Shown here: piece after piece, positions 32,075-43,224 of the stretch | How the letters are laid out: each line of letters opens with the position of its first letter | How positions within the stretch are numbered: the stretch's first letter is position 1 | NCBI GenBank assembly: GCA_035468985.1 | Contig: DATISF010000043.1 | Coordinates: forward strand, 1-64,000 | DNA: 64,000 bases | Direction: 5' to 3' | Origin: DASVHS01 sp035468985 | Lineage (GTDB): Bacteria > Acidobacteriota > Thermoanaerobaculia > Gp7-AA8 | Notes under the pieces: model-generated | Told to the model about the DNA's origin: nothing | Database searches by the model: none | The model's input: only the letters and a program-made list of their open reading frames with translations | Translations under genes and position numbers: made by a program

Positions 32075-34423
32075 TTGACTTCCGACCTGAAAGCCCTCGA
32101 GTTCGATCGCGTCCTCACGCTCGTCGCCATGGAGGCCAAGAGCGCGCCGGGCAAAGCCGCGGTCGCGGGCCGGTGTCCCAACAGGTCCATCGCCGAATGC
32201 GAGCTCGCTCAGTCACGGCTCGCGGAGATGTTGCGCTTCGTCCAGCGCGATGGCCTGCTCCCACTTGCCGGGCTGACCGACGTCGGATCTCTGTTCGCGC
32301 GAGAGACCGTTCTCGAGCTCGACGAAGCATGGCAGATCGTGCGCGCGGTGCGGGCCACACAGGCGATCCGCGAAACGTTCGTGCGGGGCGAGGACTACCC
32401 TCGACTCATCGAGCTCGGATCGGCCATTCCCGATCTCGGCGAGCTCGTTTCGAAGACGAGCAAGTTCTTCACCCGCGACGGCAAACTGAAGGAAGAGGCA
32501 TCGGCGGAACTGCGCGCGATCCGGACCAAGATCCACGCCAAGCGCAACGCGATCCAGAAGCTGCTCAATGATGTGATGAATCGCAGCGGCGACGCCATCC
32601 AGGAAGCGCTGATCGTTCTGCGCGGCGACCGCTACTGCATCCCCGTCCGCGCCGATCATCGCAACGCGGTCCCCGGAATTCTCCACGAACGCTCCGGCTC
32701 GGGCGCCTCGTTCTTCATCGAGCCGATGCCGGCCGTGGAGCTGAACAACGATCTGGCCGACCTTCTCATCCAGGAGCGCGAGGAGATCGCACGCATCACG
32801 CAGTACATCTCCGGGCTGCTCTTCGACGAAGGAGACGAGATTCGCGAGGCCGTGCGGGGCGCGGGCGAGTTCGATGCGCTGCAGGCTTGCGCGCTGTTCT
32901 CCGATGCAGTCCGAGGCACGCGTCCTCAGTTCTCGGACGGCGCGCTGCACATCGTCGAAGGGCGTCATCCTTTGCTCGACGAACGGCTCGCACCGGCGCG
33001 ACAGGCTGCGTTCGAGGAAGAGCCGTCCGACAGGACCGTTGTGCCGATCACGATCGAGCTCGATCGCAACGCCTGCGCGCTGATCGTCAGCGGTCCGAAT
33101 GCCGGCGGCAAGACCGTCGCGCTCAAGACCGCCGGCCTCCTCGTGGCCATGGCGATGAGCGGTCTCCCCGTTCCCGCCAACGACGGCACCGTGATTCCCG
33201 TCGTCGACGCCCTGCACGTTCTCGTGGGCGACGATCAAAGCGTTCTCGAGCATCTCTCCACGTTCTCTGCGTATCTGGTCCGGCTGAAGCGAATCCTGGC
33301 CAAGGCCACGAAGAGGTCGCTCGTCCTGCTCGACGAGATCGGGTCGGGAACGGATCCCGAAGAAGGTGCCGCCCTCGCCGCCGCCACCATCGAGCACTTC
33401 CTCGGCATCGGGGGACTGCTGATCGTGACCACGCATCTCTCGTCGCTCAAAGGATTCGCGGTCAAAGACAGCCACATCGTGAATGCCTCGATGGAGTTCG
33501 ACTCGGCGACAGGCAAGCCGAACTATCGGCTGATCGTCGGCATCCCCGGCCGGAGCCGGGCCATCGACGTGGCGCAGATGATCGGCCTCCCCTCCTCCAT
33601 CATCGCCGCGGCGCGCGAACGTCTCGGCGATCGCTACGCGGAGACTGACACGCTGCTCGCCGAGCTTCAGCGGCGCATGGGTGAGGTGCTCGCCCAGCGC
33701 GATGAGATCGAACGCATGCGCGTCGATCTCGAAACGGCGCAGAAGAAAGCCGCCGAGCAGGCCGCGAAGCTCGAGGCGGAGAGGTCGCGCGTCGGGGCCT
33801 CGTATCGTGAAGAGCTGGAGCGGCTGAAGGACGACGTCGCGCGGCAGGTCACCAACGAGATCAGGAATCTGCGCGAGACGCGAACGAACATCAACGCCCG
33901 CGAAGTGGTCTCGACCGTCATGAAACCGATCGAGGCGGCGATCGAGTTCGCCCCCGGCGAACAGGGCGAAGTGCACGTCGGCGACAGCGCCGAGCACCGC
34001 AGATTCAAGGTTACCGGCACCGTGATGTCGATCGACGGAAACAAAGCGGTTCTGAACGTCGGCGGAAAGAAGATGACCGTGGACGTGAAGGACCTGGCCG
34101 GCCGGGGAGCGCCGCGGGTCTCGCACGGCCACGGCGGCCGAGGACGGCCACCGCTCCACGGGACCGACGACATCGCACCCGTTTCCGCCGAGCTCAATCT
34201 CATCGGCCAGCGCGTCGACGATGCGCTCGAAGAATCGGACAAGTTCCTCGATCGCGCCCTGCTGGAAGGAAAACAGGCCGTGCGCATCATCCACGGGTTC
34301 GGCACCGGCGTCTTGCGCAAGGCGATCCGCGAGCACCTGCGGAAGCATCCGGCCGTGAAGTCCTGGCGGCCGGGCGGCGAGAATGAAGGCGGCGACGGCG
34401 CGACGATCGCCGTCCTGGGTTAA
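32075..34423 (+). CDS. mutS2: Endonuclease/ATPase MutS2
   Basis: A 782-residue MutS-family ATPase. N-terminal clamp and lever regions lack the mismatch-binding domain I. Walker A GPNAGGKT is near residue 338, and LLDEIGSGTDPEEGAAL (Walker B) near 420. A long charged coiled coil spans about 520-620. The C-terminal Smr nuclease domain runs from about 703 (LNLIGQRVDDAL ... IIHGFGTGVLRKAI). Family roles are suppression of recombination and, in some Firmicutes, splitting of collided ribosomes. The TTG at 32075 gives the usual length and the conserved LKALEFDRVL opening. No ribosome site is visible. Confidence 0.93.
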   Translation: MTSDLKALEFDRVLTLVAMEAKSAPGKAAVAGRCPNRSIAECELAQSRLAEMLRFVQRDGLLPLAGLTDVGSLFARETVLELDEAWQIVRAVRATQAIRETFVRGEDYPRLIELGSAIPDLGELVSKTSKFFTRDGKLKEEASAELRAIRTKIHAKRNAIQKLLNDVMNRSGDAIQEALIVLRGDRYCIPVRADHRNAVPGILHERSGSGASFFIEPMPAVELNNDLADLLIQEREEIARITQYISGLLFDEGDEIREAVRGAGEFDALQACALFSDAVRGTRPQFSDGALHIVEGRHPLLDERLAPARQAAFEEEPSDRTVVPITIELDRNACALIVSGPNAGGKTVALKTAGLLVAMAMSGLPVPANDGTVIPVVDALHVLVGDDQSVLEHLSTFSAYLVRLKRILAKATKRSLVLLDEIGSGTDPEEGAALAAATIEHFLGIGGLLIVTTHLSSLKGFAVKDSHIVNASMEFDSATGKPNYRLIVGIPGRSRAIDVAQMIGLPSSIIAAARERLGDRYAETDTLLAELQRRMGEVLAQRDEIERMRVDLETAQKKAAEQAAKLEAERSRVGASYREELERLKDDVARQVTNEIRNLRETRTNINAREVVSTVMKPIEAAIEFAPGEQGEVHVGDSAEHRRFKVTGTVMSIDGNKAVLNVGGKKMTVDVKDLAGRGAPRVSHGHGGRGRPPLHGTDDIAPVSAELNLIGQRVDDALEESDKFLDRALLEGKQAVRIIHGFGTGVLRKAIREHLRKHPAVKSWRPGGENEGGDGATIAVLG

Positions 34424-34427
34424 GGCT

Positions 34428-34529
34428 ACTCTGAGGAGCGAGGCGACAAAGCGTCTATCGTTACACCGCGCCACATGCGGTTCAGCGCATCGCCGTGTAA
34501 CAGTAGATCTGTCGCTTCGCTCAGGATAG
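34428..34529. repeat. Degenerate palindromic region between mutS2 and dnaG
   Basis: Outer arms CTGAGGAGCGAGGCGACA and TGTCGCTTCGCTCAG are imperfect reverse complements. Inner arms GTTACACCGCG and CGCCGTGTAAC form a second stem. The right half (AGATCTGTCGCTTCGCTCAGGAT) resembles the right arm of the dispersed palindromes at 1001 and 2093. It could form a cruciform-like RNA structure just before the dnaG ribosome site (AGGATAGGG). Confidence 0.45.
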
Positions 34530-34534
34530 GGTTC

Positions 34535-36277
34535 GTGCCGCTCGTCGATCTCAACGATTCAATCATCGCTCAGGTGCGCCAGGCCGCCGACCTGGTGGAC
34601 ATCGTCTCCCAGGTCACGCCGCTCAAGCTCGCCGGAAAGAGCTACAAGGGACTCTGCCCGTTTCATCGCGAGAAGACGCCCTCGTTCCATGTCGACCGCG
34701 ACAAGGGTCTGTTCTACTGCTTCGGCTGCGGCACCGGCGGCGACGTGTTCAAGTTCCTCACGCTGACGGAGCGCTTCACGTTTCCGGAAGCCGTCGAGCA
34801 CGTTGCGGCGCGCGTCGGCATCGAGCTCCCCCGCCGCAAAACGCGGGGCACTCGCGAATCGGAGAAAGACGATCTCCTCGAAGTCATCGATGACGCTTCC
34901 GAGGCGTTCCACCAGGCCCTCGGATTTCCGGACAACGCCGCTGCCCGGTACCTGCACGAGCGCGGCGTGGCCAAAGAGATCGTCACCAAGTACGGCTTCG
35001 GCTACGCACCCGATTCGTGGGACTACATCCTGCGCCGGCTCTCCGGAAAACACGGCGAGGCGAAACTCGAGAAAGCGGGATTGATCACTCCGCGCAAAGA
35101 GAAAACTGGTTACTACGATCGCTTCCGCAACCGGCTGATGATTCCGATTCACACGGAGACCGGCGCGCTCGCCGGCTTCGGCGGGCGCTCGCTCGACGAC
35201 AGCGAACCGAAGTATCTGAACTCGCCGGAATCGGAGATCTTCAACAAGTCGCGCCTTCTGTACAACCTGCATCGCTCGAAAGACGCAATGCGAAAGATCG
35301 ATCGCGCCATTCTCGTCGAGGGCTACTTCGACGCGATCGCCATCGATCACAAAGGTGTGCCGGGAGTCGTGGCGTCGATGGGAACTTCGCTGACCTCGGG
35401 CCAGGCATCGCTGCTCCGCCGATTCACGCGACGCGTCGTGATCTGTTATGACGGCGATGACGCCGGCCGCCACGCCACGCTTCGCGCCGCGCCGGTGCTG
35501 CTCTCCGCCGGATTGCACGTCGAAGTGCTCGATCTCATGGGCGAGAAGGATCCCGACACGCTCGTCCAGAAGCACGGCGTCGATCGTTTTCTCGAGCTCC
35601 TCGGCAGCGCGACCGACATCTTCCAGTTCGGGATCAAGGAGTGGGCCACCGGAGTTGCACAACTTTCGGGCAGGGAGAAATCGGAGCGAGTCGAGCACTT
35701 CGTACCGCTGCTCGGTGCGGTCACCGATCCGGTGGTGCGCAACGATGCCGCGCAGCGCATCGCCGATGCGTTCCATCTCGAGTTCGATGTCGTCTGGTCA
35801 CGCGTGCGCGGAAAAGCGCAGGGTGGGCCGGCCGAGCGCCAGGTCTCGGCGCCCACAAACTCGGCAGAGAAGGTGATCCTCGCGGCGATGTTACAGGGGA
35901 GGCTTCAGGCGAGTGTCGCGGAACGTGTGCACGAGGAATTGTTCGAGGACGCGGCGTGCAGAACGCTGTTTTCTATCATAAAAAGTGACGTCGCGGCGGG
36001 GAAACCTATTGATTTCGGCGAGGTACAGACCCATCTTAGGGGCGAGGCCGAGCTTACCCTGCTCTCAGAGTTAACACTCAGGGACGATGTCGACGACCAA
36101 ACCCTCCAGCGCATTGACCAGAATCTGCGTCCCCTGGAGCGAAGTTATCTTGAGCGTCGCAAATCACAGATCCAGCGAGAGATCACAGAAGCGGAGCGTA
36201 GCGGAGACTTCAGCCGCGTTCGCGAGCTCGACCGAGAGAAACTCGAAGTCTCCCGTATGTTGAGTGCACTGAAATAA
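34535..36277 (+). CDS. dnaG: DNA primase
   Basis: A 580-residue primase. The N-terminal CHC2 zinc finger has ligands C41, H44, C62 and C65 (GLCPFHREKTPSF ... FYCFGCGTGGD). A catalytic core follows, with TOPRIM near 255-330 (AILVEGYFDAIAI; Glu about 261; CYDGDDAG). The C-terminal helical helicase-binding region runs from about 440. It makes RNA primers at the replication fork with DnaB. The GTG at 34535 follows AGGATAGGG. An ATG at 34475 in frame would add 20 non-conserved residues. Confidence 0.95.
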   Translation: MPLVDLNDSIIAQVRQAADLVDIVSQVTPLKLAGKSYKGLCPFHREKTPSFHVDRDKGLFYCFGCGTGGDVFKFLTLTERFTFPEAVEHVAARVGIELPRRKTRGTRESEKDDLLEVIDDASEAFHQALGFPDNAAARYLHERGVAKEIVTKYGFGYAPDSWDYILRRLSGKHGEAKLEKAGLITPRKEKTGYYDRFRNRLMIPIHTETGALAGFGGRSLDDSEPKYLNSPESEIFNKSRLLYNLHRSKDAMRKIDRAILVEGYFDAIAIDHKGVPGVVASMGTSLTSGQASLLRRFTRRVVICYDGDDAGRHATLRAAPVLLSAGLHVEVLDLMGEKDPDTLVQKHGVDRFLELLGSATDIFQFGIKEWATGVAQLSGREKSERVEHFVPLLGAVTDPVVRNDAAQRIADAFHLEFDVVWSRVRGKAQGGPAERQVSAPTNSAEKVILAAMLQGRLQASVAERVHEELFEDAACRTLFSIIKSDVAAGKPIDFGEVQTHLRGEAELTLLSELTLRDDVDDQTLQRIDQNLRPLERSYLERRKSQIQREITEAERSGDFSRVRELDREKLEVSRMLSALK

Positions 36278-36376
36278 TTATCGTCCCCCAAAGATTACGT
36301 GAGTGTCCTCGAAACGGTACTCGAGGCACCGCGGGTACTCGAAAACCGCTGCCCAGTTGAGGAGCCGAAAACCACT

Positions 36377-38210
<1,834 letters not shown>

Positions 38211-38224
<14 letters not shown>

Positions 38225-38945
38225 GCTCACCAAAGGGCGGCCCACAGTGGCCGCCCTTCTTCTTGTTGCGGTTTGTGGAGCGGCGGCCGTCTCGGCCGCC
38301 GACTCGCCGCGCGCCAACGCGCGGCGCTCCACGCCTTACCACGTCCAGCTCGAGGCCTACCCTGCCGCGCCCTTCCCGTTCTTCAGCAAGTTCGGAACGG
38401 TGACGCTCGACGTCTACAGCGGCGGCGTTCACGCCGAAAGTTTCTGGCTCAGCGGCTTCACCCGGAACGGCTCGAAAACCATCACCGTGCAGAACCCGGT
38501 GTCGCGGATGTACACCGACGTGCCGATCGCCGATGTGAACTCGATCGTCGCGAAACTCGCGGGCGGCGATCAGACCGCGGGCACCGTTCCGCCGGTGATG
38601 CCTCCCGTTCCCGGCAAGGTTGCGGGAGTGGCGGCGAATCGCTACCGCATCGTCTACGGACCCGCCGCGTGGATCGACGTCTGGACTGCACCGCAGATCA
38701 CTGTGAATCCGCAGCTCCGCGCCATCGTCGACGGTCTCGTCAACGGAATTTCCCCTGGCACCGCAACAGCGGCGCGGGGCATTCCGGGAACCCCGATCTA
38801 CGTCGAGCTGAACTTCCGCCGTTTCAAGAAAGTCCCTCTCGTGCGGCTGAAGGCGCTGACCAAAGACAACTCCGGCGAAGCGGACGCGCTGAAAGTCGGC
38901 TCGTTTTACTTCAAGGCCCCACTGCTCGACGCGATCTGGCGGTAA
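38211..38945 (+). CDS. Secreted protein of unknown function
   Basis: About 244 residues. A hydrophobic signal (TVAALLLVAVCGAAAVSA) is followed by a mature part with DVYSGGVHAESFWLSGF and a C-terminal segment rich in Val/Lys strands. Only one Cys (in the signal) is seen. The ATG at 38211 lies inside the rpoD 3' end (14-base overlap). A GTG at 38247 that directly precedes the hydrophobic core is an equally good start. Either way the rpoD terminator hairpin overlaps its first codons. Function unknown. Confidence 0.7.
38233..38265 (+). terminator. Terminator-like hairpin after rpoD
   Basis: AAGGGCGGCC (38233-38242) and GGCCGCCCTT (38249-38258) form a perfect 10-bp stem with a six-base loop, followed by the T-rich CTTCTTCTTGTTG. 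It begins nine bases after the rpoD stop. The T-tract is interrupted, so termination may be partial. It overlaps the 5' end of the next gene. Confidence 0.7.
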
Positions 38946-39031
38946 CGCGACGTTCCAACCTTGACCATCGCCGCGTCAAAGCGGGACAATCCGGCCTCAT
39001 CAATTCATCGTTAGAGTGGAGGGGGCCAGCC

Positions 39032-41503
39032 ATGAAACGCCTTGTGTCCCGGATTTCCCTGTTCATCGTCGTTCTTTCTCTCGCCATCCCTGCCCTGCCG
39101 CTGCTCGCCCAGCAATCCCAGACACCTCCGGAAAAGAAGACCTCCGACGAAAAGAAAGCCGAGGAGGAGAAGAAGCCGAAGGTGACCGAGGAGATGGTGG
39201 TCACCGCGCGCAAGCGCGAGGAAACCGTGCAGGAGGTGCCGATCTCGGTCGCCGCGCCGACCGAATCCGATCTCCGCGATCGCGGCGCCGAAACGATCGA
39301 AGACGTTGCGCAGAACGTCGCCGGCTTCACGGTCCAGAACCTCGGACCGGGCCAGAGCCAGGTGGCCATGCGCGGCGTGTCGTCGGGACAGATCGTCCGC
39401 GACCAGCCGGGAGTCAAAGAGCAGGTCGGCGTCTACCTCGACGAGTCGGTGATTTCGCTCTCGCTTTTCACACCCGACCTCGACCTGTTCGACCTGTCCC
39501 GCGTGGAAATTCTCCGCGGACCGCAAGGCACGCTGTTCGGCTCGGGTTCGGAGTCGGGAACGGTTCGCTACATCACGAACCAGCCGAAGATCGGCTCATC
39601 CGAGTCGGTCGCCGAAGCCACGCTCGAGTCGATCAACAACGGCGGCGTGGGCGGAAGTGTCAAGGGCGCGTTCAACGTGCCGATGGGACCGACGAGCGCG
39701 ATGCGTGCCGTCGCCTACTACACGCGCTATGGCGGCTTCATCGACGCGGTTCAACCCAATCTCAGCGTGAAGGATCACGTCAACAACGGCTATCGCGCCG
39801 GTACGCGCGTGGGCTTCCTCTTCAAACCGAACGACAACCTGAGCCTCACGCCGCGAATCCTCTATCAGAAACTCGACATGAACGGATGGAACCGCATCGA
39901 CGTGTTCAACATCCTGGGGAACCCGTACACGACGACGCGGCCCGCCGTGCAGCTCGGCGATCACCGCCAGTTCACCCAGATCAAGGAGCCGACCACGGAC
40001 AAGTTCTGGCTCGGCGACTTCAACTTGTCCTACAACCTCAGCAAGACCAAGACGCTGACGTCGGTAACCTCGTACAGCGACCGCGACATCCTGGTCATCC
40101 GCGATGCCGGAGCTCTGACGTCGAGCATCACCGGCGGTTCGATCGGTTTGCCTGCGGCCGTCTACACGCTCGATTCGCCGCTCGATGACGCCACGAAAGC
40201 GAAATCGTTCACGGAAGAAATCCGGCTCTCCGGGTCCGACGCGAAACTGCAGTGGGTCGGCGGCGGGTTCTACGCCCAGAACAAGCGGCACTACGGCCAG
40301 AACCTCCCGGTGATCGGATTCACGCAGCTCAGCGGGATTCCGACTGCCGGAACGAAGCTGGCGAAGACCGACGAGCTTTACAAGTCGGACCTGCATTACA
40401 CGCTGAAGCAGAGCGCGCTGTTCGGCGAGGCCACGTACTCCGTCACCGATCGGTTCGATCTCACTGGCGGCCTGCGTTGGTACGACTTCAAGGAAGACCG
40501 CACGCAGGTCTTCGACGGAATCTTCTCCGATCCGAATGACAGCGTCGGTTCCACGAAAGCGCACGGATTCGCGCCGCGCCTCATGGCCAATTTCAAGGTC
40601 AACGATGCGAGCCGCCTCTACGCGCAGGCCTCGAAAGGCTTCCGCCTCGGCGGCATCAACGATCCGCTCCTGGTTCCGCTCTGCACGCCGCAGGATCTCG
40701 TGACCTTCAGCGGGCATCCCGACTGGAAGGACGAGACGCTGTGGAACTACGAGGTCGGCTCGAAGAACACGGTGATGGGCGGCAACGGGTCGGTGAATGT
40801 CGCCGCCTTCTACTCCAACATCAAGGACCTCCAGGCGACGGTCACGGCCGGATCATGCTCTTCGCGTCTGATCCTCAGCGTCCCGAAAGCACGCAGCACG
40901 GGCGCCGAGATCGAAGTCGACCTGCATCCGAGCCAGATGTTCGACTTCTCCGTTTCGGCGAGCCATACGGATTCGAAGCTCCAGTCGACGGTCACCGCTC
41001 CCGGCCCGAACAACACCCGCACCATCGTGTCCGGCATCCGCAGCGGCGCCCGCATGCCGACCGTGCCGCAGAATCAGGCTTCCGCGGCGGCCACCTATCA
41101 CTGGATGGCTCCGAACAACTGGGCCGGCTACCTGACCGGAACGTACCAGTTCGTCGGCGACCGCTTCACGCAGATCGGAGATGAGGACCTCACCTGCATC
41201 AGCGGCGGCACCGGAACCTGTCCGGCGGCGACTCTCTACCTCGACTCGTTCGGAAAGAACACGATCGGCGGTCCGCTGACGCAGAACACCTTCCAGTTCA
41301 ATCCGAAACTGCCGTCGTACAACATCGTCAACCTCCGCGTGGGCGTTCTGCGCGGAAAGTGGGACACGGCGGTGTTCGTCAACAACGTGACCAACGAAAC
41401 GGCGTACCTCTCGCTCGATCGCGAGCGCGGATTCCGCGGCCGCGTCGCGTTCCTGACCAACCAGCCCAGGACCATCGGAGTGACCACGCGGATGAACTTC
41501 TGA
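39032..41503 (+). CDS. TonB-dependent outer membrane receptor
   Basis: An 823-residue outer-membrane transporter. Signal peptide at 1-26, then a Lys/Glu-rich spacer and a TonB-box-like EEMVVTA near residue 50. The plug domain (about 65-180) has VPISVAAPTESDL, VGVYLDESVIS and VEILRGPQGTLFGSGSESGTVRYIT. A 22-strand-type barrel follows, ending in the terminal aromatic TRMNF. The KREETVQEVPISV opening resembles the subgroup that imports non-siderophore substrates. GTGGAGGGGG lies upstream of the ATG. It overlaps the next gene, a Tat-exported flavin oxidase, suggesting uptake linked to periplasmic oxidation. Confidence 0.92.
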   Translation: MKRLVSRISLFIVVLSLAIPALPLLAQQSQTPPEKKTSDEKKAEEEKKPKVTEEMVVTARKREETVQEVPISVAAPTESDLRDRGAETIEDVAQNVAGFTVQNLGPGQSQVAMRGVSSGQIVRDQPGVKEQVGVYLDESVISLSLFTPDLDLFDLSRVEILRGPQGTLFGSGSESGTVRYITNQPKIGSSESVAEATLESINNGGVGGSVKGAFNVPMGPTSAMRAVAYYTRYGGFIDAVQPNLSVKDHVNNGYRAGTRVGFLFKPNDNLSLTPRILYQKLDMNGWNRIDVFNILGNPYTTTRPAVQLGDHRQFTQIKEPTTDKFWLGDFNLSYNLSKTKTLTSVTSYSDRDILVIRDAGALTSSITGGSIGLPAAVYTLDSPLDDATKAKSFTEEIRLSGSDAKLQWVGGGFYAQNKRHYGQNLPVIGFTQLSGIPTAGTKLAKTDELYKSDLHYTLKQSALFGEATYSVTDRFDLTGGLRWYDFKEDRTQVFDGIFSDPNDSVGSTKAHGFAPRLMANFKVNDASRLYAQASKGFRLGGINDPLLVPLCTPQDLVTFSGHPDWKDETLWNYEVGSKNTVMGGNGSVNVAAFYSNIKDLQATVTAGSCSSRLILSVPKARSTGAEIEVDLHPSQMFDFSVSASHTDSKLQSTVTAPGPNNTRTIVSGIRSGARMPTVPQNQASAAATYHWMAPNNWAGYLTGTYQFVGDRFTQIGDEDLTCISGGTGTCPAATLYLDSFGKNTIGGPLTQNTFQFNPKLPSYNIVNLRVGVLRGKWDTAVFVNNVTNETAYLSLDRERGFRGRVAFLTNQPRTIGVTTRMNF

Positions 41504-42756
41504 TGTCCGTTACCCGGCGGCGATTCATCGCGAGCGTCGCGGCGGTGCCCTTCGCGGCCCGCCTCGACGCTCAATCCCTTCTCGGTTCCAAGCCCCGCGT
41601 GGCCGTCATCGGCGCGGGCGCTTTCGGCGGCTGGACGGCGCTCGAGCTGCGCAAGCTCGGCGCCGACGTCGTCCTCGTCGACGCCTGGGGACCTGGCAAC
41701 TCGCTGTCCAGCTCCGGCGGCAAGACGCGCGTGATCCGGGCGATCTACGGCCCGGACCGCATCTACTCCGAGATGGTCAAGCGCGCGTTCGAGCTCTGGA
41801 AGACCGTCGATACGTCGCAGGACGATCCGCTTTATGTCGAGATGGGCGCGCTGTGGATGCATCGCGGCGACGACACCTACGTCCGCGACTCCGTCCCCAT
41901 CCTCCACGACCTCGGATTTGAAGTCGATCAGATGACGGTGGCCGAAGCTGCGAAGAAGTATCCGCAGATCGACTTCAACGGCGTGAAATCCGTCTGGCTC
42001 GAGAAGAAGGCCGGCGCGCTCTCGGCGCGTCACGCCTGTGTGGTCGTCCGCGATGCCTTCGAGAAAGCCGGTGGACGGTATCGCCAGTCATCGGTCAAGC
42101 CCGGCACCATCGCCAGCGGAAAGATGTCCGCCGTCCGGCTCCAGGACGGATCCAAAGTGGACGCGGACGTGTACGTGTTCGCCTGCGGCCCGTGGCTCGG
42201 CAAGCTGTTCCCGGACGTGATCGGCGATCGCGTTCACCCGACGCGGCAAGAGGTCTACTACTTCGCGACGCCGAAAGGCTCGGAGCGGTACGCGTCGAGC
42301 CGCCTTCCGATCTGGATCGACTTCGGAAAACGGATCGTCTACGGAATTCCCGACGTGAACGGGAAGTGGCTCAAGGTCGCCGACGACACGCGCGGCGAAC
42401 CGATCGATCCGACCACGGCCGACCGTCATCCGAAGAAAGAGAAGATCGAGAGCGCGCGGCAATTTCTCGCGGAACGGTTTCCGGAGATCGCGAAACAGCC
42501 GCTCCTCTCCGCCGAGGTCTGCCAGTACGAGAACAGTCCGGACGGGAACCTGATCGTCGATCGCCATCCGAGCGCCAGCAACGTCTGGCTGCTCGGCGGC
42601 GGATCCGGCCACGGCTTCAAACTCTCGCCGGTGGTCGGAGAGATGACCGCTCAGGCCATCGTGTCGGGGAAAGAAGTGCCGGCCGTCTTCCAACTCGAGC
42701 GGCTGCGCGACATCGCCAAGCCGAAGACGCAGTTCGACATCAAGAAGAGCTCCTGA
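41503..42756 (+). CDS. Tat-exported FAD-dependent (DAO-type) oxidase
   Basis: A 417-residue flavoprotein of the D-amino-acid/sarcosine oxidase superfamily. The N-terminal twin-arginine signal TRRRFIASVAAVPFA precedes the FAD-binding VAVIGAGAFGGWTALEL. The SSSGGKTRVIRAIYG segment is like the flavinylation region of monomeric sarcosine oxidase and N-methyltryptophan oxidase. The C-terminus closes with NVWLLGGGSGHGFKLSPVVGE. Substrate unknown; an amine or N-methyl amino acid is likely from the fold. The ATG overlaps the receptor's stop (TGATG). It converges with the GNAT gene, tail-overlapping by 17 bases. Confidence 0.87.
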   Translation: MSVTRRRFIASVAAVPFAARLDAQSLLGSKPRVAVIGAGAFGGWTALELRKLGADVVLVDAWGPGNSLSSSGGKTRVIRAIYGPDRIYSEMVKRAFELWKTVDTSQDDPLYVEMGALWMHRGDDTYVRDSVPILHDLGFEVDQMTVAEAAKKYPQIDFNGVKSVWLEKKAGALSARHACVVVRDAFEKAGGRYRQSSVKPGTIASGKMSAVRLQDGSKVDADVYVFACGPWLGKLFPDVIGDRVHPTRQEVYYFATPKGSERYASSRLPIWIDFGKRIVYGIPDVNGKWLKVADDTRGEPIDPTTADRHPKKEKIESARQFLAERFPEIAKQPLLSAEVCQYENSPDGNLIVDRHPSASNVWLLGGGSGHGFKLSPVVGEMTAQAIVSGKEVPAVFQLERLRDIAKPKTQFDIKKSS

Positions 42757-43210
42757 CCATTACCCGGTCGGTCTGCAGATCGCTTCCGAGGAGGAAGGGC
42801 TGGCTGCCGGCGTCGCGGAAGCCGCATTTCGCGTAGAAAGCGATGGCGCGATCATTGCGCTCCCATACGCCGAGCCAGATGCTTTTCGCTCCGAGAGCAG
42901 CCGACGCCTCGATGACTTCGCGCATCAGCGCCTGCGCAACGCCGCCTCCCTGCCACGGACGATCGACATAGAAACGTGCGATCTCGACCGTGTCCTGCCC
43001 GCATCTCAACTGCGCGAACGCGGCAAACCGTCCGGAGCTCTCGGCCAGGAGTGTCACGATCGCCGGATCTTCGATCTCGCGCCGCTGGATCTCTTCGCCG
43101 TAGGTGCGCGCCAGAAACGCGGCGACGTCTTCGGGACGATTCGCCGCGCCGAACGTGTCCTCGAACGTGCGCGCGCCGAACGCGGCCAGCGCGGCGGCGT
43201 CCGCGGCCAC
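42740..43210 (-). CDS. GNAT-family N-acetyltransferase
   Basis: About 156 residues from the GTG at 43210. GNAT features are ARFYVDRPWQGGGVAQALMREVI (the acetyl-CoA-binding R/Q-x-x-G-x-G/A loop) and the downstream LGVWERNDRAIAFYAKCGF motif. The homology starts at or just before the GTG; a conserved T-F-R-R strand precedes it but no ATG/GTG/TTG starts there, so a CTG at 43228 is possible. Substrate unknown. It follows the SnoaL-like gene by 14 bases. Confidence 0.82.
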   Translation of the reverse strand: MAADAAALAAFGARTFEDTFGAANRPEDVAAFLARTYGEEIQRREIEDPAIVTLLAESSGRFAAFAQLRCGQDTVEIARFYVDRPWQGGGVAQALMREVIEASAALGAKSIWLGVWERNDRAIAFYAKCGFRDAGSQPFLLGSDLQTDRVMVRSSS

Positions 43211-43224
43211 GGCCCGGCGGAACG

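Noticed and set aside
32213..34474. 753-codon open frame on the minus strand across mutS2
   Set aside because: The plus strand encodes an unmistakable MutS2 with Walker and Smr motifs. The antisense frame is open only because of GC-rich third positions.
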